Notes: generated by a model not told the origin, from the letters alone. A stretch of DNA of 64,000 nt from Bacteroides neonati (GCF_000499785.1 NZ_HG726020.1:647515-711514); one strand, 5' to 3'; shown: positions 26,107-35,270, numbered from the stretch's first letter. Numbers and translations are program-made.

Positions 26107-28998
26107 TTAAAACCCACTATTTAAATAATCAATCAGGTTTATCTCTCGATCCAATTCAAATTTCTTGCGCAAACGGTACCGGATAGTCTCTACTCCGCGG
26201 ATGGATATATTAAGTAGCGGAGCTATTTCTTTGGAGGAAAGGTTCATTTTAAGATAAGCACACATCATTCGCTCGTTGAACGACAAATCGGGGTGCTTTC
26301 GCCCGAGGTTCTTCATGAAATTGTTGTGTACAAGATCAAACTGCTCTTCGATACGCTTCAGCACTTCATCACTTTGAATATTAGAATTTATCTTATTGCT
26401 CACCACAAGCAGCATCTTTTTTGCATCGGCACCCCCTTCGCCTTTGAGGCCTGAGATAGCCTTAAACAGGTCTGATTTAATTTCGGTAAGCATCTCATTC
26501 TTACGCACAAAATTAATCATAAGATTGGCCATTTCCTGACTTTTATACTGTAAGTCGTGCTGCAATCTTTCTTTTTCCAACTCCATGATCTGACGCTCCT
26601 TACGGGCGTTCTCTTCTTCGTATTCTTTCTCTCTCTCTTGCAATTCTTTATCTTTTTCGACCACAGCCTGACGCTTTTTGCGTCGCACACGCACATCATC
26701 CCAACGATAAAGATACCATAAACCGGCAAAAAAGAGAATGAAGTAGCACACGTAAGCAATTGCCGTGCGGTACCAAGGAGGATGAATACGAAACTTGAAA
26801 GAGTCCATAGCCGTGGTTCCATCCGGGAAAACCGCTTTTACATCAAAGACATAATCTCCTTCGGACAGGTTGCTATACTCTTTAATACGCACGTTGGTGA
26901 AGTCCGACCATTCCTTCTCATTGAGCCTATATTGGTAACTCACGTCTTCGACATGAGTTAATGAAGAGAGCCCATATTCAAAACGAATGGAGTTTTGTTG
27001 ATAAGAAATCTCGGGTTCCTCTTTCAGCGAAAGAAAATTATCACTATAAATCAACGAGTCTTTGGGGTAAGAGAGATAAACATTGCGAATGTGCATAGAG
27101 TGACTATAGTCTCTGCGGCTTTGCAACGAAGGTACTTTAAATAATGCGAAACCGTTGTCATTGGGCAGAATCATAAGCGAATCCGAAAGAGGGACAATCG
27201 CCTCAGCGCCCTGTACCAACTCAACTGCACGTTGTTCAATAGGTGTAATACAAGTACCCGCACCCCGTTTATACACACGAAGATTCCCAATACAGATTTC
27301 GCGATGATTTAAACTAATCAGGTGATTATTATACTCGACCAAACGGGTATACGGATTGGCTCCATTTAATAAATTATCCATTTCCCGACAAGCCTCCATA
27401 CGATCGGTTGCTTGATTGTGTTGATAAATGCCGCGGGGAGTAGCAAAGTAAACCTTACCGCCAATCTTGCTGGCAAAGAGCTCTTTATTGGTGGGGAATC
27501 CCTGTGCGACGCCATACGATTTAATATCCACTACCTGCAAGTGATCGGCACTGAGCTCGAGGCGAATCATCTTATCGGTATTATAAAGCCAAATAATCTG
27601 TGACGTTTCTTGCTCGAAGAATCGACAGGAATCGATAATACCTTGCACTTTACTTACGATGCGCCACTCTCCCTCTTTCTTTTCCATCAAATAGAGTCCG
27701 TCATAAACACCTACGAACATTTGGTCGGTAGTTCCCATAACCGGCTGACAAACCCATGCTCCTGCTACATCGGCCACTTTCCGCATCGTAGTACCTTCGA
27801 CCAGAAAGACTCCCCGGTCGTGGAGGCAAAAAAGGTCATTGCCGATGCGGCATAAATTCCAGACTTGTCCGCTCGAATGAGCTACCGGACGAATATCCGG
27901 CAAGTTATCGGTCAGGCGAACCGGATAGGGCGTATAATATAATCCGCGATTGGTACCTAAGTAGAGGTATTCGTCTGCCAGCAACGCCGCATATCCGGTA
28001 CCATAAGAATAAGGATACGAATACAGGTTTGTCAACGATGAATTGAGACAAACGTAATCAATTCCGCTGTCGAGTCCGGCCCATAGATTATTCCATTCAT
28101 CGAATGCTACCGAAAGTACGGTGTTATTTTGCAAACCATTGTATTCATTAAAATATTTGGCCTGCAACGTTCGTGTATCAATCAGCACCACTCCTTTATG
28201 TACCGTTCCCAAAGCAATCATATCGCCGGAAGCATCGGCGCAGAACACCTCATTTTGTCGCATAAACTCCTCTACTCCGGTTACCAGAGGAATGGTTGTT
28301 CGACCGTCGCAATAAAACAAGCCATCGTATGCAGTCACTACAATCACCCCCTCTTTATAAGGTACAATGCTTCGAATACGTTTCGATCTTAATTGCTCCG
28401 CTCCCTGCAATGGGAAGAAGGTATTGCCTACTAGCACATATACTCCATGATCGGTTCCAATATAGAGTATGCCATTGACCATATCCGAACAATCTATCTT
28501 ATGCCCCGTATCAATAGAGGTATATTTTCCATTAAGATACTTCAGTACCATACCGTCACCTTGTAGATAAAGAATGTTGTCACTTTCGTGAATACCCCAT
28601 ACATTGCCTAAATAACGGGTCTTTTCGTCAAGCGAATCGGACATACAAGTGTAAATAAGCTTTCCGCCTTTGCCCGGTTCAAAGTAACCGAACTCATTGA
28701 TACCTCCCGCATAAATACGTTTTTGAGATACGGAAGGGAGCACCGAACGCAGATCGGAGCCATTATGGAGAGGAAAAACACTCCATATATTACCATCGAA
28801 CTGTAACATGCCGTTTTTATTGGCAAAGTACACCCAATTGTCATTGTAAGCAGCTACTTGCCAGGTTTGTGAACCTTTACCATAAAGACTTTTCGGATAA
28901 TTAATGATAAAGTTATTCCAATCGGAAGCCCAGGTGGAAGACAGGCTTAGGAAAAATAACAGGAGTACGACAAAGGATGCCTTATTCAATCGGTTCAT
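26107..28998 (-). CDS. PUL regulator: beta-propeller sensor, Y_Y_Y, membrane helix, LuxR HTH
   Basis: 963 residues. Signal peptide at 1-24; about 30-640 is a series of two-component-regulator propeller repeats forming a periplasmic sensor; about 660-735 is the Y_Y_Y (triple tyrosine) domain (QNSIRFEYGLSSL, YQYRLNEKEWSDF); one membrane helix lies near 742-762 (AIAYVCYFILFFAGLWYLY); a charged coiled coil follows (about 770-830); the C-terminus is a LuxR-type HTH (LSFNERMMCAYLKMNLSSKEIAPLLNIS..VETIRYRLRKKF). There is no histidine kinase or receiver domain, unlike hybrid two-component systems, so the signal must pass straight from sensor to DNA-binding domain at the membrane. It most likely activates the downstream susC-GH3 operon on sensing beta-glucan oligomers. 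Confidence 0.85.
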   Translation of the reverse strand: MNRLNKASFVVLLLFFLSLSSTWASDWNNFIINYPKSLYGKGSQTWQVAAYNDNWVYFANKNGMLQFDGNIWSVFPLHNGSDLRSVLPSVSQKRIYAGGINEFGYFEPGKGGKLIYTCMSDSLDEKTRYLGNVWGIHESDNILYLQGDGMVLKYLNGKYTSIDTGHKIDCSDMVNGILYIGTDHGVYVLVGNTFFPLQGAEQLRSKRIRSIVPYKEGVIVVTAYDGLFYCDGRTTIPLVTGVEEFMRQNEVFCADASGDMIALGTVHKGVVLIDTRTLQAKYFNEYNGLQNNTVLSVAFDEWNNLWAGLDSGIDYVCLNSSLTNLYSYPYSYGTGYAALLADEYLYLGTNRGLYYTPYPVRLTDNLPDIRPVAHSSGQVWNLCRIGNDLFCLHDRGVFLVEGTTMRKVADVAGAWVCQPVMGTTDQMFVGVYDGLYLMEKKEGEWRIVSKVQGIIDSCRFFEQETSQIIWLYNTDKMIRLELSADHLQVVDIKSYGVAQGFPTNKELFASKIGGKVYFATPRGIYQHNQATDRMEACREMDNLLNGANPYTRLVEYNNHLISLNHREICIGNLRVYKRGAGTCITPIEQRAVELVQGAEAIVPLSDSLMILPNDNGFALFKVPSLQSRRDYSHSMHIRNVYLSYPKDSLIYSDNFLSLKEEPEISYQQNSIRFEYGLSSLTHVEDVSYQYRLNEKEWSDFTNVRIKEYSNLSEGDYVFDVKAVFPDGTTAMDSFKFRIHPPWYRTAIAYVCYFILFFAGLWYLYRWDDVRVRRKKRQAVVEKDKELQEREKEYEEENARKERQIMELEKERLQHDLQYKSQEMANLMINFVRKNEMLTEIKSDLFKAISGLKGEGGADAKKMLLVVSNKINSNIQSDEVLKRIEEQFDLVHNNFMKNLGRKHPDLSFNERMMCAYLKMNLSSKEIAPLLNISIRGVETIRYRLRKKFELDREINLIDYLNSGF

Positions 28999-29101
28999 AG
29001 CGGACTTTTATAGTTAACAGGAACGCAAACATACTTCATTCTGACGAACTATGCAATAAAATAAACAAAAAGGTAATCTATACCGAGAAGAAATAAACAG
29101 A

Positions 29102-29153
29102 GGTCCGGAACCTTCGGCCGGGATGGTCGGAACCCTTGAACAAGATGGTCGGA
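29102..29153. promoter_or_regulatory. Three GGTC(C)GGA direct repeats upstream of the PUL regulator
   Basis: GGTCCGGAACC starts at 29102, GGTCGGAACCC at 29125 and GGTCGGACG at 29147, a period of 23 and 22 bp. The second and third copies share the decamer GATGGTCGGA. The cluster is GC-rich in an AT-rich gap and lies 104-155 bases upstream of the regulator start and about 255 bases upstream of the divergent HU gene. A binding site for a regulator of either gene is plausible but untested. Confidence 0.45.
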
Positions 29154-29406
29154 CGATTGACGACAAAGCATACTACTTTTTTTGATACTGATAATAAAAA
29201 GAGTCCATTCGAAGTTCTTTCTCACGAACAGCTTAAAGGAGTAATTAAATAATAACCTATATATCAATGGATTACAAATTTTCTACAAAAAACAGCTCCA
29301 GACGCACCAAATCCTTAGGTACATTGGCAACTAATGTTCATCTTTGCATCGTTGATCAACATAAAGTTAAGAAAATAAATTATTTAATCTTTAAAAAAAA
29401 CGTAAT

Positions 29407-29889
29407 ATGAGTGTAGTATATAGAGTTGTAAAACGCGTATCGAACCCTTTGAAGGCCGATTCGCCTAAAAAGTTTTATCCGCAGGCAATCACCATGGGCA
29501 AATCGGTAGATTTGAAGTTTATGGCACAAAAAATGAGAGATTCGTCATCATTATCGGTAGGCGATATAAAGAGTGCCCTCCAAACATTCGTCGAAAAGCT
29601 AAAAGAGCAGTTGCTTGAAGGAAAAACCGTCAACATCGAAGGACTGGGAGTATTCATGCTTTCGATTCGTTCGAAGGGAGAGGAAAAGGCAGAGGATGTA
29701 ACAGCGACCAGCGCCAGCAGTGTGCGTGTTTGCTTTCAGGCAAGCAAAGACCTTAGAGTAAGCAAAATAGCCACCCGCGCCGAAGAGCGTCTCGACCTGA
29801 TTAGTTTGGAGGACTATCTGAAAGGTATAGGACTATCCACCACCCCGCTAACTCCGGGCGAAGGCGAACCGGAAAATCCATTCGAATAG
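29407..29889 (+). CDS. HU/IHF-like DNA-binding protein with C-terminal extension
   Basis: 160 residues. The first about 125 form a divergent HU-type fold of the Bacteroidota histone-like group: VKRVSNPLKADSPKKFYPQAI, DIKSALQTFVEKLKEQLLEGKTVNIEGLGVFMLSIRSKG, then VRVCFQASKDLRVSK. The tail (about 130-160) is Pro/Gly/Glu-rich and probably disordered. Such proteins bend or coat DNA. The gene diverges from the PUL 2 regulator and ends at a strong terminator before tRNA-Thr. A decayed copy of its middle lies at 2366-2502, fused to GH3 sequence. A near-consensus -7 box (CATCTTTG) is at 29339. The rest of the 408-bp upstream gap holds only the GGTCGGA repeats. Confidence 0.85.
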   Translation: MSVVYRVVKRVSNPLKADSPKKFYPQAITMGKSVDLKFMAQKMRDSSSLSVGDIKSALQTFVEKLKEQLLEGKTVNIEGLGVFMLSIRSKGEEKAEDVTATSASSVRVCFQASKDLRVSKIATRAEERLDLISLEDYLKGIGLSTTPLTPGEGEPENPFE

Positions 29890-29953
29890 TGCAGTAAAGA
29901 ATGTCGCGACACAGTGCATAAGCACCTGCAAATCAAATGGGATTTACAAAAAA

Positions 29954-29980
29954 AAGCATCTCGATTAAATCGAGATGCTT
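29954..29980. terminator. Bidirectional terminator after the HU-like gene
   Basis: Perfect 12-bp arms (29954-29965 and 29969-29980, core GCATCTCGAT) around a 3-base loop, with an A-run on the left and TTTT on the right. It can end both the HU transcript and any transcript reading leftward through tRNA-Thr. Confidence 0.8.
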
Positions 29981-30002
29981 TTCAAACGTTTCATCGTTTC
30001 TG

Positions 30003-30076
30003 AGCCTCTTGTCGGATTCGAACCAACGACCCCGAGATTACAAATCACGTGCTCTGGCCAGCTGAGCTAAAGAGGC
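30003..30076 (-). tRNA. tRNA-Thr (anticodon TGT)
   Basis: On the minus strand the molecule starts GCCTCTTTAGCTCAGC and closes with AAGAGGC plus discriminator T, giving a 7-bp acceptor stem. The D-arm AGCTCAGCTGGCCAGAGC, anticodon loop TTTGTAA (anticodon TGT) and T-arm GTTGGTTCGAATCCGAC are all present. CCA is not encoded. Between it and 30362 lie about 290 bases of non-coding sequence with no gene seen. Confidence 0.95.
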
Positions 30077-30362
30077 GGGTGGGTAAGCTTACTATATCGC
30101 GCCGCTACAACCAACTACCTTTGCTGCGATCAAGCCCTGGAGGATTTGAAGGGAGCTGGCCGTATAGGACTTACCCGTTTTGCGATTGCAAAGGTACGCC
30201 TTTTTCCCGAATATGCAATACCCTTGCGTGTTTTTTTCTGCACTAAAAAAGTAAACATTTCATGTTCAGACACTTAATATTGAAAAAAAATCAAACTAAT
30301 TATGCACACTGGGCTTTATTAACTTTAACAGCCTTATTTTCCTCTTCAACCAATATTATTTG

Positions 30363-30373
30363 TACCTTTGTGC
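30363..30373 (+). promoter_or_regulatory. Bacteroides-type -7 promoter box for the DUF4199 operon
   Basis: TACCTTTGTGC is a full match to the TAnnTTTGnnC box recognised by the primary sigma factor of Bacteroides. It would start transcription about 12 bases before the ATG at 30392, giving a very short leader. No strong -33 TTTG is visible. Confidence 0.6.
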
Positions 30374-30391
30374 ACTATTTATACTACTAAG

Positions 30392-30940
30392 ATGACAGAA
30401 AGCAGAAGTTCTTTACAGAAGTATGCCATGCACTTTGGCACCTATATGGGAATTTATTGGATACTCAAATTCATTCTCTTCCCAATCGGGCTAACCATTC
30501 CCTTTATTCTATTCCTCTTTGTTGGGTTAACACTAGGAGTACCATTCATGGGATATTATTATGTACGCATGTATCGCAATAAGGTTTGCGGAGGATACAT
30601 CAGCTTTATGCAAGCCTGGATCTTTACTATATTTATGTATCTGTTTGCCGCCTTACTAACCGCTTTGGCACATTATGTATACTTCCGCTACATCGACAAC
30701 GGATTTGTGGCAGACACCTACCTGAAACTATTAAACAACGCATCAAGCTCACAATCAGCCGGAATGCAACCTTATATGGAGCAAATAGAAAAGATGATCG
30801 AACTCATCGGCTCAATGACTCCCATCGACATCACCTTACAACTCTTGTCACAAAATGTATTCTACGGAACCATACTAGCCATCCCCACTGCTTTATTCGT
30901 AATGAAACGCGATCGGATGTCGATCAACCCGAATGCATAA
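30392..30940 (+). CDS. DUF4199 integral membrane protein
   Basis: 182 residues from MTESRSSLQ; an upstream ATG at 30368 lies inside the promoter box and is rejected. Four hydrophobic helices are visible: about 20-35 (WILKFILFPIGL), 36-60 (PFILFLFVGLTLGVPFMGYYYV), 75-100 (FMQAWIFTIFMYLFAALLTALAHYVYF) and a final one near 150-172. This DUF4199 family is found next to a GT2 glycosyltransferase gene in many Bacteroidota genomes; its function is unknown. It heads a six-gene plus-strand operon. Confidence 0.8.
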   Translation: MTESRSSLQKYAMHFGTYMGIYWILKFILFPIGLTIPFILFLFVGLTLGVPFMGYYYVRMYRNKVCGGYISFMQAWIFTIFMYLFAALLTALAHYVYFRYIDNGFVADTYLKLLNNASSSQSAGMQPYMEQIEKMIELIGSMTPIDITLQLLSQNVFYGTILAIPTALFVMKRDRMSINPNA

Positions 30941-30971
30941 TAACTAACTATATAACTCATAAATAGCCACC

Positions 30972-31928
30972 ATGGATATATCTGTAGTCGTTCCTTTATT
31001 TAACGAAGAAGAATCAATTCCCGAATTATATGCCTGGATTGAGCGTGTGATGAAAGCCAACCATTTCAGTTTTGAAGTTATTTTCGTAAACGATGGCAGC
31101 ACAGATCGCTCTTGGGAAATTATCCAAGATCTTCAATCGCGCGCCGGAAGAGCCGTTAAAGGGATCAAGTTTAGACGCAACTATGGCAAATCGCCCGCTT
31201 TATTCTGCGGATTCGAACAAGCCGAGGGCGATGTTGTGATAACAATGGATGCCGATTTGCAAGATAGCCCGGACGAGATACCCGAACTATATCGAATGAT
31301 TACTCAGGACGGATACGATCTGGTTTCGGGGTGGAAACAAAAAAGATATGACCCGCTATCTAAAACCCTTCCCACCAAATTATTCAACGCTACCGCGCGT
31401 AAAGTGTCGGGAATTCATAACCTACACGACTTTAACTGCGGACTGAAAGCCTACCGCAAAGCTGTGGTGAAAAACATCGAGGTTTATGGAGAGATGCATC
31501 GCTACATCCCCTACCTGGCCAAAAATGCCGGATTCAAGAATATCGGTGAGAAGGTAGTACACCATCAGGCACGCAAATTCGGAACAACCAAGTTCGGAGG
31601 ATGGAACCGCTTCTTCAATGGCTACCTCGATTTAATATCGCTCTGGTTCTTATCCAAATTCGGAGTAAAACCGATGCATTTCTTCGGTCTGCTGGGATCT
31701 TTGATGTTCATATTGGGTTTTATCGCCGTAGTGATTGTGGGAGGGCATAAACTCTATTATATGGTTCAAGACATGCCGTATCGTTTGGTTACAGATTCTC
31801 CTTATTTTTATTTGGCGCTTACTTCCATGATTCTAGGCACACAATTGTTTCTGGCAGGCTTCTTGGGCGAACTCATTTCGCGCAACGCTCCCGAACGTAA
31901 TAACTACCTGATCGAGGAGAAAATATAA
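30972..31928 (+). CDS. Family 2 glycosyltransferase, membrane-anchored (DPM/GtrB-like)
   Basis: 318 residues. The GT-A domain (1-225) shows VVPLFNEEESIPEL, VNDGSTDRSWEI, the metal-binding MDADLQDSPDEIPEL and GWKQKR; two C-terminal membrane helices follow (about 235-260 and 277-303). The layout matches enzymes that transfer a sugar from a nucleotide donor to polyprenyl phosphate on the inner face of the cytoplasmic membrane, feeding glycan or lipid decoration. Follows DUF4199 by 31 bp. Confidence 0.88.
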   Translation: MDISVVVPLFNEEESIPELYAWIERVMKANHFSFEVIFVNDGSTDRSWEIIQDLQSRAGRAVKGIKFRRNYGKSPALFCGFEQAEGDVVITMDADLQDSPDEIPELYRMITQDGYDLVSGWKQKRYDPLSKTLPTKLFNATARKVSGIHNLHDFNCGLKAYRKAVVKNIEVYGEMHRYIPYLAKNAGFKNIGEKVVHHQARKFGTTKFGGWNRFFNGYLDLISLWFLSKFGVKPMHFFGLLGSLMFILGFIAVVIVGGHKLYYMVQDMPYRLVTDSPYFYLALTSMILGTQLFLAGFLGELISRNAPERNNYLIEEKI

Positions 31929-31959
31929 AAAAAGATTAACCCGTAGTGATGAATATGAT

Positions 31960-32499
31960 ATGAAAATTTTAATTCGATTCTTTCTGATACTGCTTATCGC
32001 CTGTTCTGCAGTCGGTATTAGCACTTCCTGTTCGGACGACAACAATTGTTCGATGGGAGGACGCGATATGATAAACGGTTCGCTATTCAGTATCGAACCG
32101 GTGGACAAGAAGGTGGTCAACGATACACTCGACTCATTGACTGTGACTGCTCTTGGAACCGACTCTATTATTATCAACAACCAGAAAAAGGTACATACCC
32201 TGTCGCTTCCGTTGCGATTTACCGAAGAAGTAACCGTATTGTTGTTTCACTACGACTATAAACGCCGTCCCGACTATGTCGATACAGTGTATGTGGAACA
32301 TAAAAATACTCCCTACTTTCAATCGATGGAGTGTGGCTACACCATGAAGCAAGCCATACAACACATCCGGGTAGGAAATGGAAAGGTGAAAGGAACTGTG
32401 AGAATGGACTCTATTAAAATAATCAACCCTAATGCCAATATCAATGGGACACAGAATCTTAAGATGTTCTTCCGCTTCCGCGATCGTACTGTCAATTAG
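31960..32499 (+). CDS. DUF6452 lipoprotein
   Basis: 179 residues with signal peptide and lipobox ISTSC (Cys24). The body SMGGRDMINGSLFSIE..SLTVTALGTDSIIINNQKKVHTLSLPL is the DUF6452 pattern. It overlaps the start of the next gene by 68 bases, and the DUF6452/DUF6048 pair recurs in Bacteroidales, which suggests that the two products work together in the cell envelope. Function unknown. Confidence 0.75.
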   Translation: MKILIRFFLILLIACSAVGISTSCSDDNNCSMGGRDMINGSLFSIEPVDKKVVNDTLDSLTVTALGTDSIIINNQKKVHTLSLPLRFTEEVTVLLFHYDYKRRPDYVDTVYVEHKNTPYFQSMECGYTMKQAIQHIRVGNGKVKGTVRMDSIKIINPNANINGTQNLKMFFRFRDRTVN

Positions 32500-33247
32500 C
32501 CTGTTTCTCCTCTTCTCGATTGTCTTTCCGGCAGGGGCACAAACCTCACGTCCAACCCATGTACCGAAAAGAGATCAGAAAAAGTATAAGAAAGAAGAGG
32601 CAAAACCCGATACGATTCCACTGTTCTATGGTGCATACGTCGGCGTTGACATATTCGGCATAGGAAGCAACCTCTTCGGAAGTGACTTTATGAGTTCGGA
32701 GATCAGCTTGGTAGCTAATTTGAAAAACAAATTCCTGCCAACACTGGAATTGGGATATGGTAGCACCGATGCATGGAATGAAACAGGTATCCATTACAAA
32801 AGCAGTGCCCCTTATTTTCGTATCGGAGCAGACTATAACACCATGTCGAAGAAGAAGGATAAAAGTAGCTATCTCTTCGTTGGGCTTCGTTATGGTATGA
32901 GCAGCTTTAAATATAACATTAACAGCTTGCCGATGGACGACCCTATTTGGGGAGATGCTGTTCAAAATCCCAGTCTCGAAGATGGCATTTGGGGAGGTGC
33001 AAGTGTACCTTTCAATCATAGTAATCTAAAAGCTACCGTACAATGGTTCGAGTTAGTAGCAGGGGTCAAGGTAAAGGTTTATAAGAATTTCAATATGGGA
33101 TGGGCCATCCGAATGAAATACAAAATATCGGCATCGATGAGCGAATATGCCGATCCATGGTATGTGCCGGGGTTTGGCAAATATAAGTCAAACAATATCG
33201 GCGTCACCTACTCCTTGATATATACATTACCTATTAAATCAAAATGA
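32432..33247 (+). CDS. DUF6048 outer-membrane beta-barrel-like protein
   Basis: 271 residues. A signal peptide (ASAIVLSISLFLLFSIVFPAGAQ) follows a short N-terminal extension; the alternative start at the fifth codon (32444) would shorten it. After a basic linker, alternating amphipathic strands (FYGAYVGVDIFGIGSN, FLPTLELGYGSTD, SYLFVGLRYGMSSFKY, YKSNNIGVTYSLIYTLPI) end in a hydrophobic strand, typical of a small outer-membrane barrel. Overlaps DUF6452 upstream and mntP downstream (ATGA, 4 bp), so the three are co-translated. Confidence 0.75.
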   Translation: MPISMGHRILRCSSASAIVLSISLFLLFSIVFPAGAQTSRPTHVPKRDQKKYKKEEAKPDTIPLFYGAYVGVDIFGIGSNLFGSDFMSSEISLVANLKNKFLPTLELGYGSTDAWNETGIHYKSSAPYFRIGADYNTMSKKKDKSSYLFVGLRYGMSSFKYNINSLPMDDPIWGDAVQNPSLEDGIWGGASVPFNHSNLKATVQWFELVAGVKVKVYKNFNMGWAIRMKYKISASMSEYADPWYVPGFGKYKSNNIGVTYSLIYTLPIKSK

Positions 33248-33822
33248 CAGGATTCGAAATTTGGCTGATCGCCATAGGCTTGGCAATGGACTGCTTTGCA
33301 GTTTCAATTGCCAGCGGTATTATTTTAAAACGTATTCAATGGCGTCCCATACTGATAATGGCTTTTTTCTTTGGCCTCTTTCAAGCATTGATGCCGCTCA
33401 TCGGGTGGCTTTGCGCCAACACCTTTAGTCATTTGATCGAAAACGTCGATCACTGGATTGCCTTCGGCATCCTGAGTTTCCTTGGTGGACGAATGATTAT
33501 CGAGTCATTCAAGCACGAAGATGACCGAAAAGAATTAAACCCGACAAGCCTCAAAGTAGTACTTACGCTGGCGATTGCAACAAGTATAGATGCGTTGGCA
33601 GTGGGCATCTCTTTTGCCTTTATGGGTATCAAAGACCTAACGGGCATTCTTAGTTCTATCTCCGTTATCGGAGTGGTTTCGTTTGCGCTATCGGTGATCG
33701 GGTTGCTATTGGGCATTAAGTGTCATTGCAGCCAGGCACGCAAACTACATGCCGAATTGTGGGGAGGCATCATTTTGGTGCTTATCGGAATAAAAATATT
33801 GGTGGAACATCTCATCTCTTAA
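33244..33822 (+). CDS. mntP: Manganese efflux pump MntP
   Basis: 192 residues, six predicted helices in two homologous halves. Each half carries the acidic MntP signature: AIGLAMDCFAVSIASGI (about 10-26) and AIATSIDALAVGISFAFMG (about 115-133), with the Asp residues needed for Mn2+ export. The loop between halves is basic/acidic (SFKHEDDRKELNP). Start overlaps the DUF6048 stop. No manganese riboswitch is seen, as expected for an internal operon gene. Confidence 0.9.
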   Translation: MTGFEIWLIAIGLAMDCFAVSIASGIILKRIQWRPILIMAFFFGLFQALMPLIGWLCANTFSHLIENVDHWIAFGILSFLGGRMIIESFKHEDDRKELNPTSLKVVLTLAIATSIDALAVGISFAFMGIKDLTGILSSISVIGVVSFALSVIGLLLGIKCHCSQARKLHAELWGGIILVLIGIKILVEHLIS

Positions 33823-33830
33823 TAATTATA

Positions 33831-34844
33831 ATGGAAAGAAAAGCAAAAAAGAGCTTTTTAGCTCTCGGTGTGCTACTACTGGCAACCATCTGGATATTGG
33901 CTCGACGCAACGAAGTTCCTTATCATAGCATCAATGGACTGGTTTTCGGTACGGTCTACAACATCACTTATCAGTACGATGGTGACTTGAAAACCGAAAT
34001 AGAGGCAGAACTTAAACGGTTCGACGGCTCGCTTTCTCCCTTCAACGACACCTCGGTAATCAGCCGTATCAACCGAAATGAAGAGATCGTTGCAGACAGC
34101 TTCTTCACGAAATGCTTCGATCGCTCGATGGAAGTTTCGAAAGAAACCCAAGGAGCTTTCGATATCACTATTGCACCATTGGCAAATGCGTGGGGATTTG
34201 GTTTCAAGCAAGGTGCATTTCCCGATTCGGCAACGATCGATAGTTTACTCGAAATCACCGGCTATCAAAAAGTAAAGTTGGAGAACGGAACGGTTATCAA
34301 ACAAGACCCACGCATTATGCTTAGTTGTAGTGCTATAGCCAAAGGCTATTCGGTCGACGTAGTAGCCAACTACCTAAACAGCAAAGGTATTAAAAACTAC
34401 ATGGTCGATATTGGTGGAGAGATTGTAGCCAAGGGTAGAAATCCGAAAAACAACTTATGGCGCATCGGTATCAATAAACCGATAGATGATTCGCTCTCGG
34501 TAAACCAAGAGATACAAACCATTTTGGCACTAACCGATGTGGGGTTGGCTACTTCGGGCAACTACCGTAATTTCTATTATAAAGACGGAAAGAAATATGC
34601 CCATACCATCGACCCCCGTACGGGATATCCGGTGCAGCACAATATCCTGTCGGCCACTGTGGTAGCCGAAGATTGCATGACCGCCGATGCACTTGCTACC
34701 GCCTTTATGGTAATGGGATTGGAAAAAGCCGAAGCCTTTGCCAATGCCCACCCTACGATCGATGCCTGCTTCATCTATAGTGACGAAAAAGGAACCCCAC
34801 AAATGTTCTTTACCGAAGGTATGAAAAAATACATGGCCAAATAG
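33831..34844 (+). CDS. apbE: FAD:protein FMN transferase (ApbE)
   Basis: 337 residues from MERKAKKS; an in-frame start at 33720 would lie inside mntP and is rejected. A single N-terminal membrane helix (FLALGVLLLATIWIL) anchors it on the periplasmic side. Conserved features are GTVYNITY, LSPFNDTSVISRIN, FDITIAPLANAWGF, IAKGYSVDVVA, HTIDPRTGYPV and the catalytic TADALATAFMVMG near 280. ApbE flavinylates subunits such as RnfG/NqrC on Thr. It is the last gene of the operon, 8 bp after mntP. Confidence 0.93.
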   Translation: MERKAKKSFLALGVLLLATIWILARRNEVPYHSINGLVFGTVYNITYQYDGDLKTEIEAELKRFDGSLSPFNDTSVISRINRNEEIVADSFFTKCFDRSMEVSKETQGAFDITIAPLANAWGFGFKQGAFPDSATIDSLLEITGYQKVKLENGTVIKQDPRIMLSCSAIAKGYSVDVVANYLNSKGIKNYMVDIGGEIVAKGRNPKNNLWRIGINKPIDDSLSVNQEIQTILALTDVGLATSGNYRNFYYKDGKKYAHTIDPRTGYPVQHNILSATVVAEDCMTADALATAFMVMGLEKAEAFANAHPTIDACFIYSDEKGTPQMFFTEGMKKYMAK

Positions 34845-34879
34845 CATTGACCATCGTCATCAGCCTTCAACCATACACT

Positions 34880-35251
34880 TTAGGGCTTTAAAAAGACAAA
34901 GTAAACAGCAGCTACCAGGCAGATAAAAGCGGCTAGGTGATTCCAATGCAGAGATTCGCCTTTAAAGTAAACGGAAGAGAAGAGAACGAAAACGAATAAA
35001 GTAATCACTTCTTGAATAACTTTAAGCTGCATTAGCGAGAATGGACCTCCATTCCCGCTGAAGCCAATGCGATTGGCGGGTATCTGAGCACAATACTCAA
35101 AGAGGGCAATGCCCCATGAGAATAGAATAACAGCCAAAAGTGGCCAGTTGCTGATTGCTTCCGTTTCTTGAAGTTTAAGATGCCCATACCAGGCAAAAGT
35201 CATAAAGACATTAGATACAATCAGCAATAAAATAGAGTAAACACCACTCAT
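34880..35251 (-). CDS. DUF486 small membrane protein (DMT superfamily-like)
   Basis: 123 residues, four helices (SGVYSILLLIVSNVFMTFAWYGHL, WPLLAVILFSWGIALFEYCAQIPANRIG, FSLMQLKVIQEVITLFVFVLFSSVYF, HLAAFICLVAAVYFVFL). The whole sequence fits DUF486, a four-helix family related to half-size drug/metabolite transporters. It is 19 bp downstream of ttcA on the minus strand and converges on apbE. Confidence 0.85.
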   Translation of the reverse strand: MSGVYSILLLIVSNVFMTFAWYGHLKLQETEAISNWPLLAVILFSWGIALFEYCAQIPANRIGFSGNGGPFSLMQLKVIQEVITLFVFVLFSSVYFKGESLHWNHLAAFICLVAAVYFVFLKP

Positions 35252-35270
35252 ATCATTTTATAATTTACAT

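Noticed and set aside
33720..33830. Upstream extension of apbE
   Set aside because: The extension lies inside mntP, and the start at 33831 gives the membrane anchor directly; similar overlong starts were rejected at 39022, 41185, 46343 and 47031.
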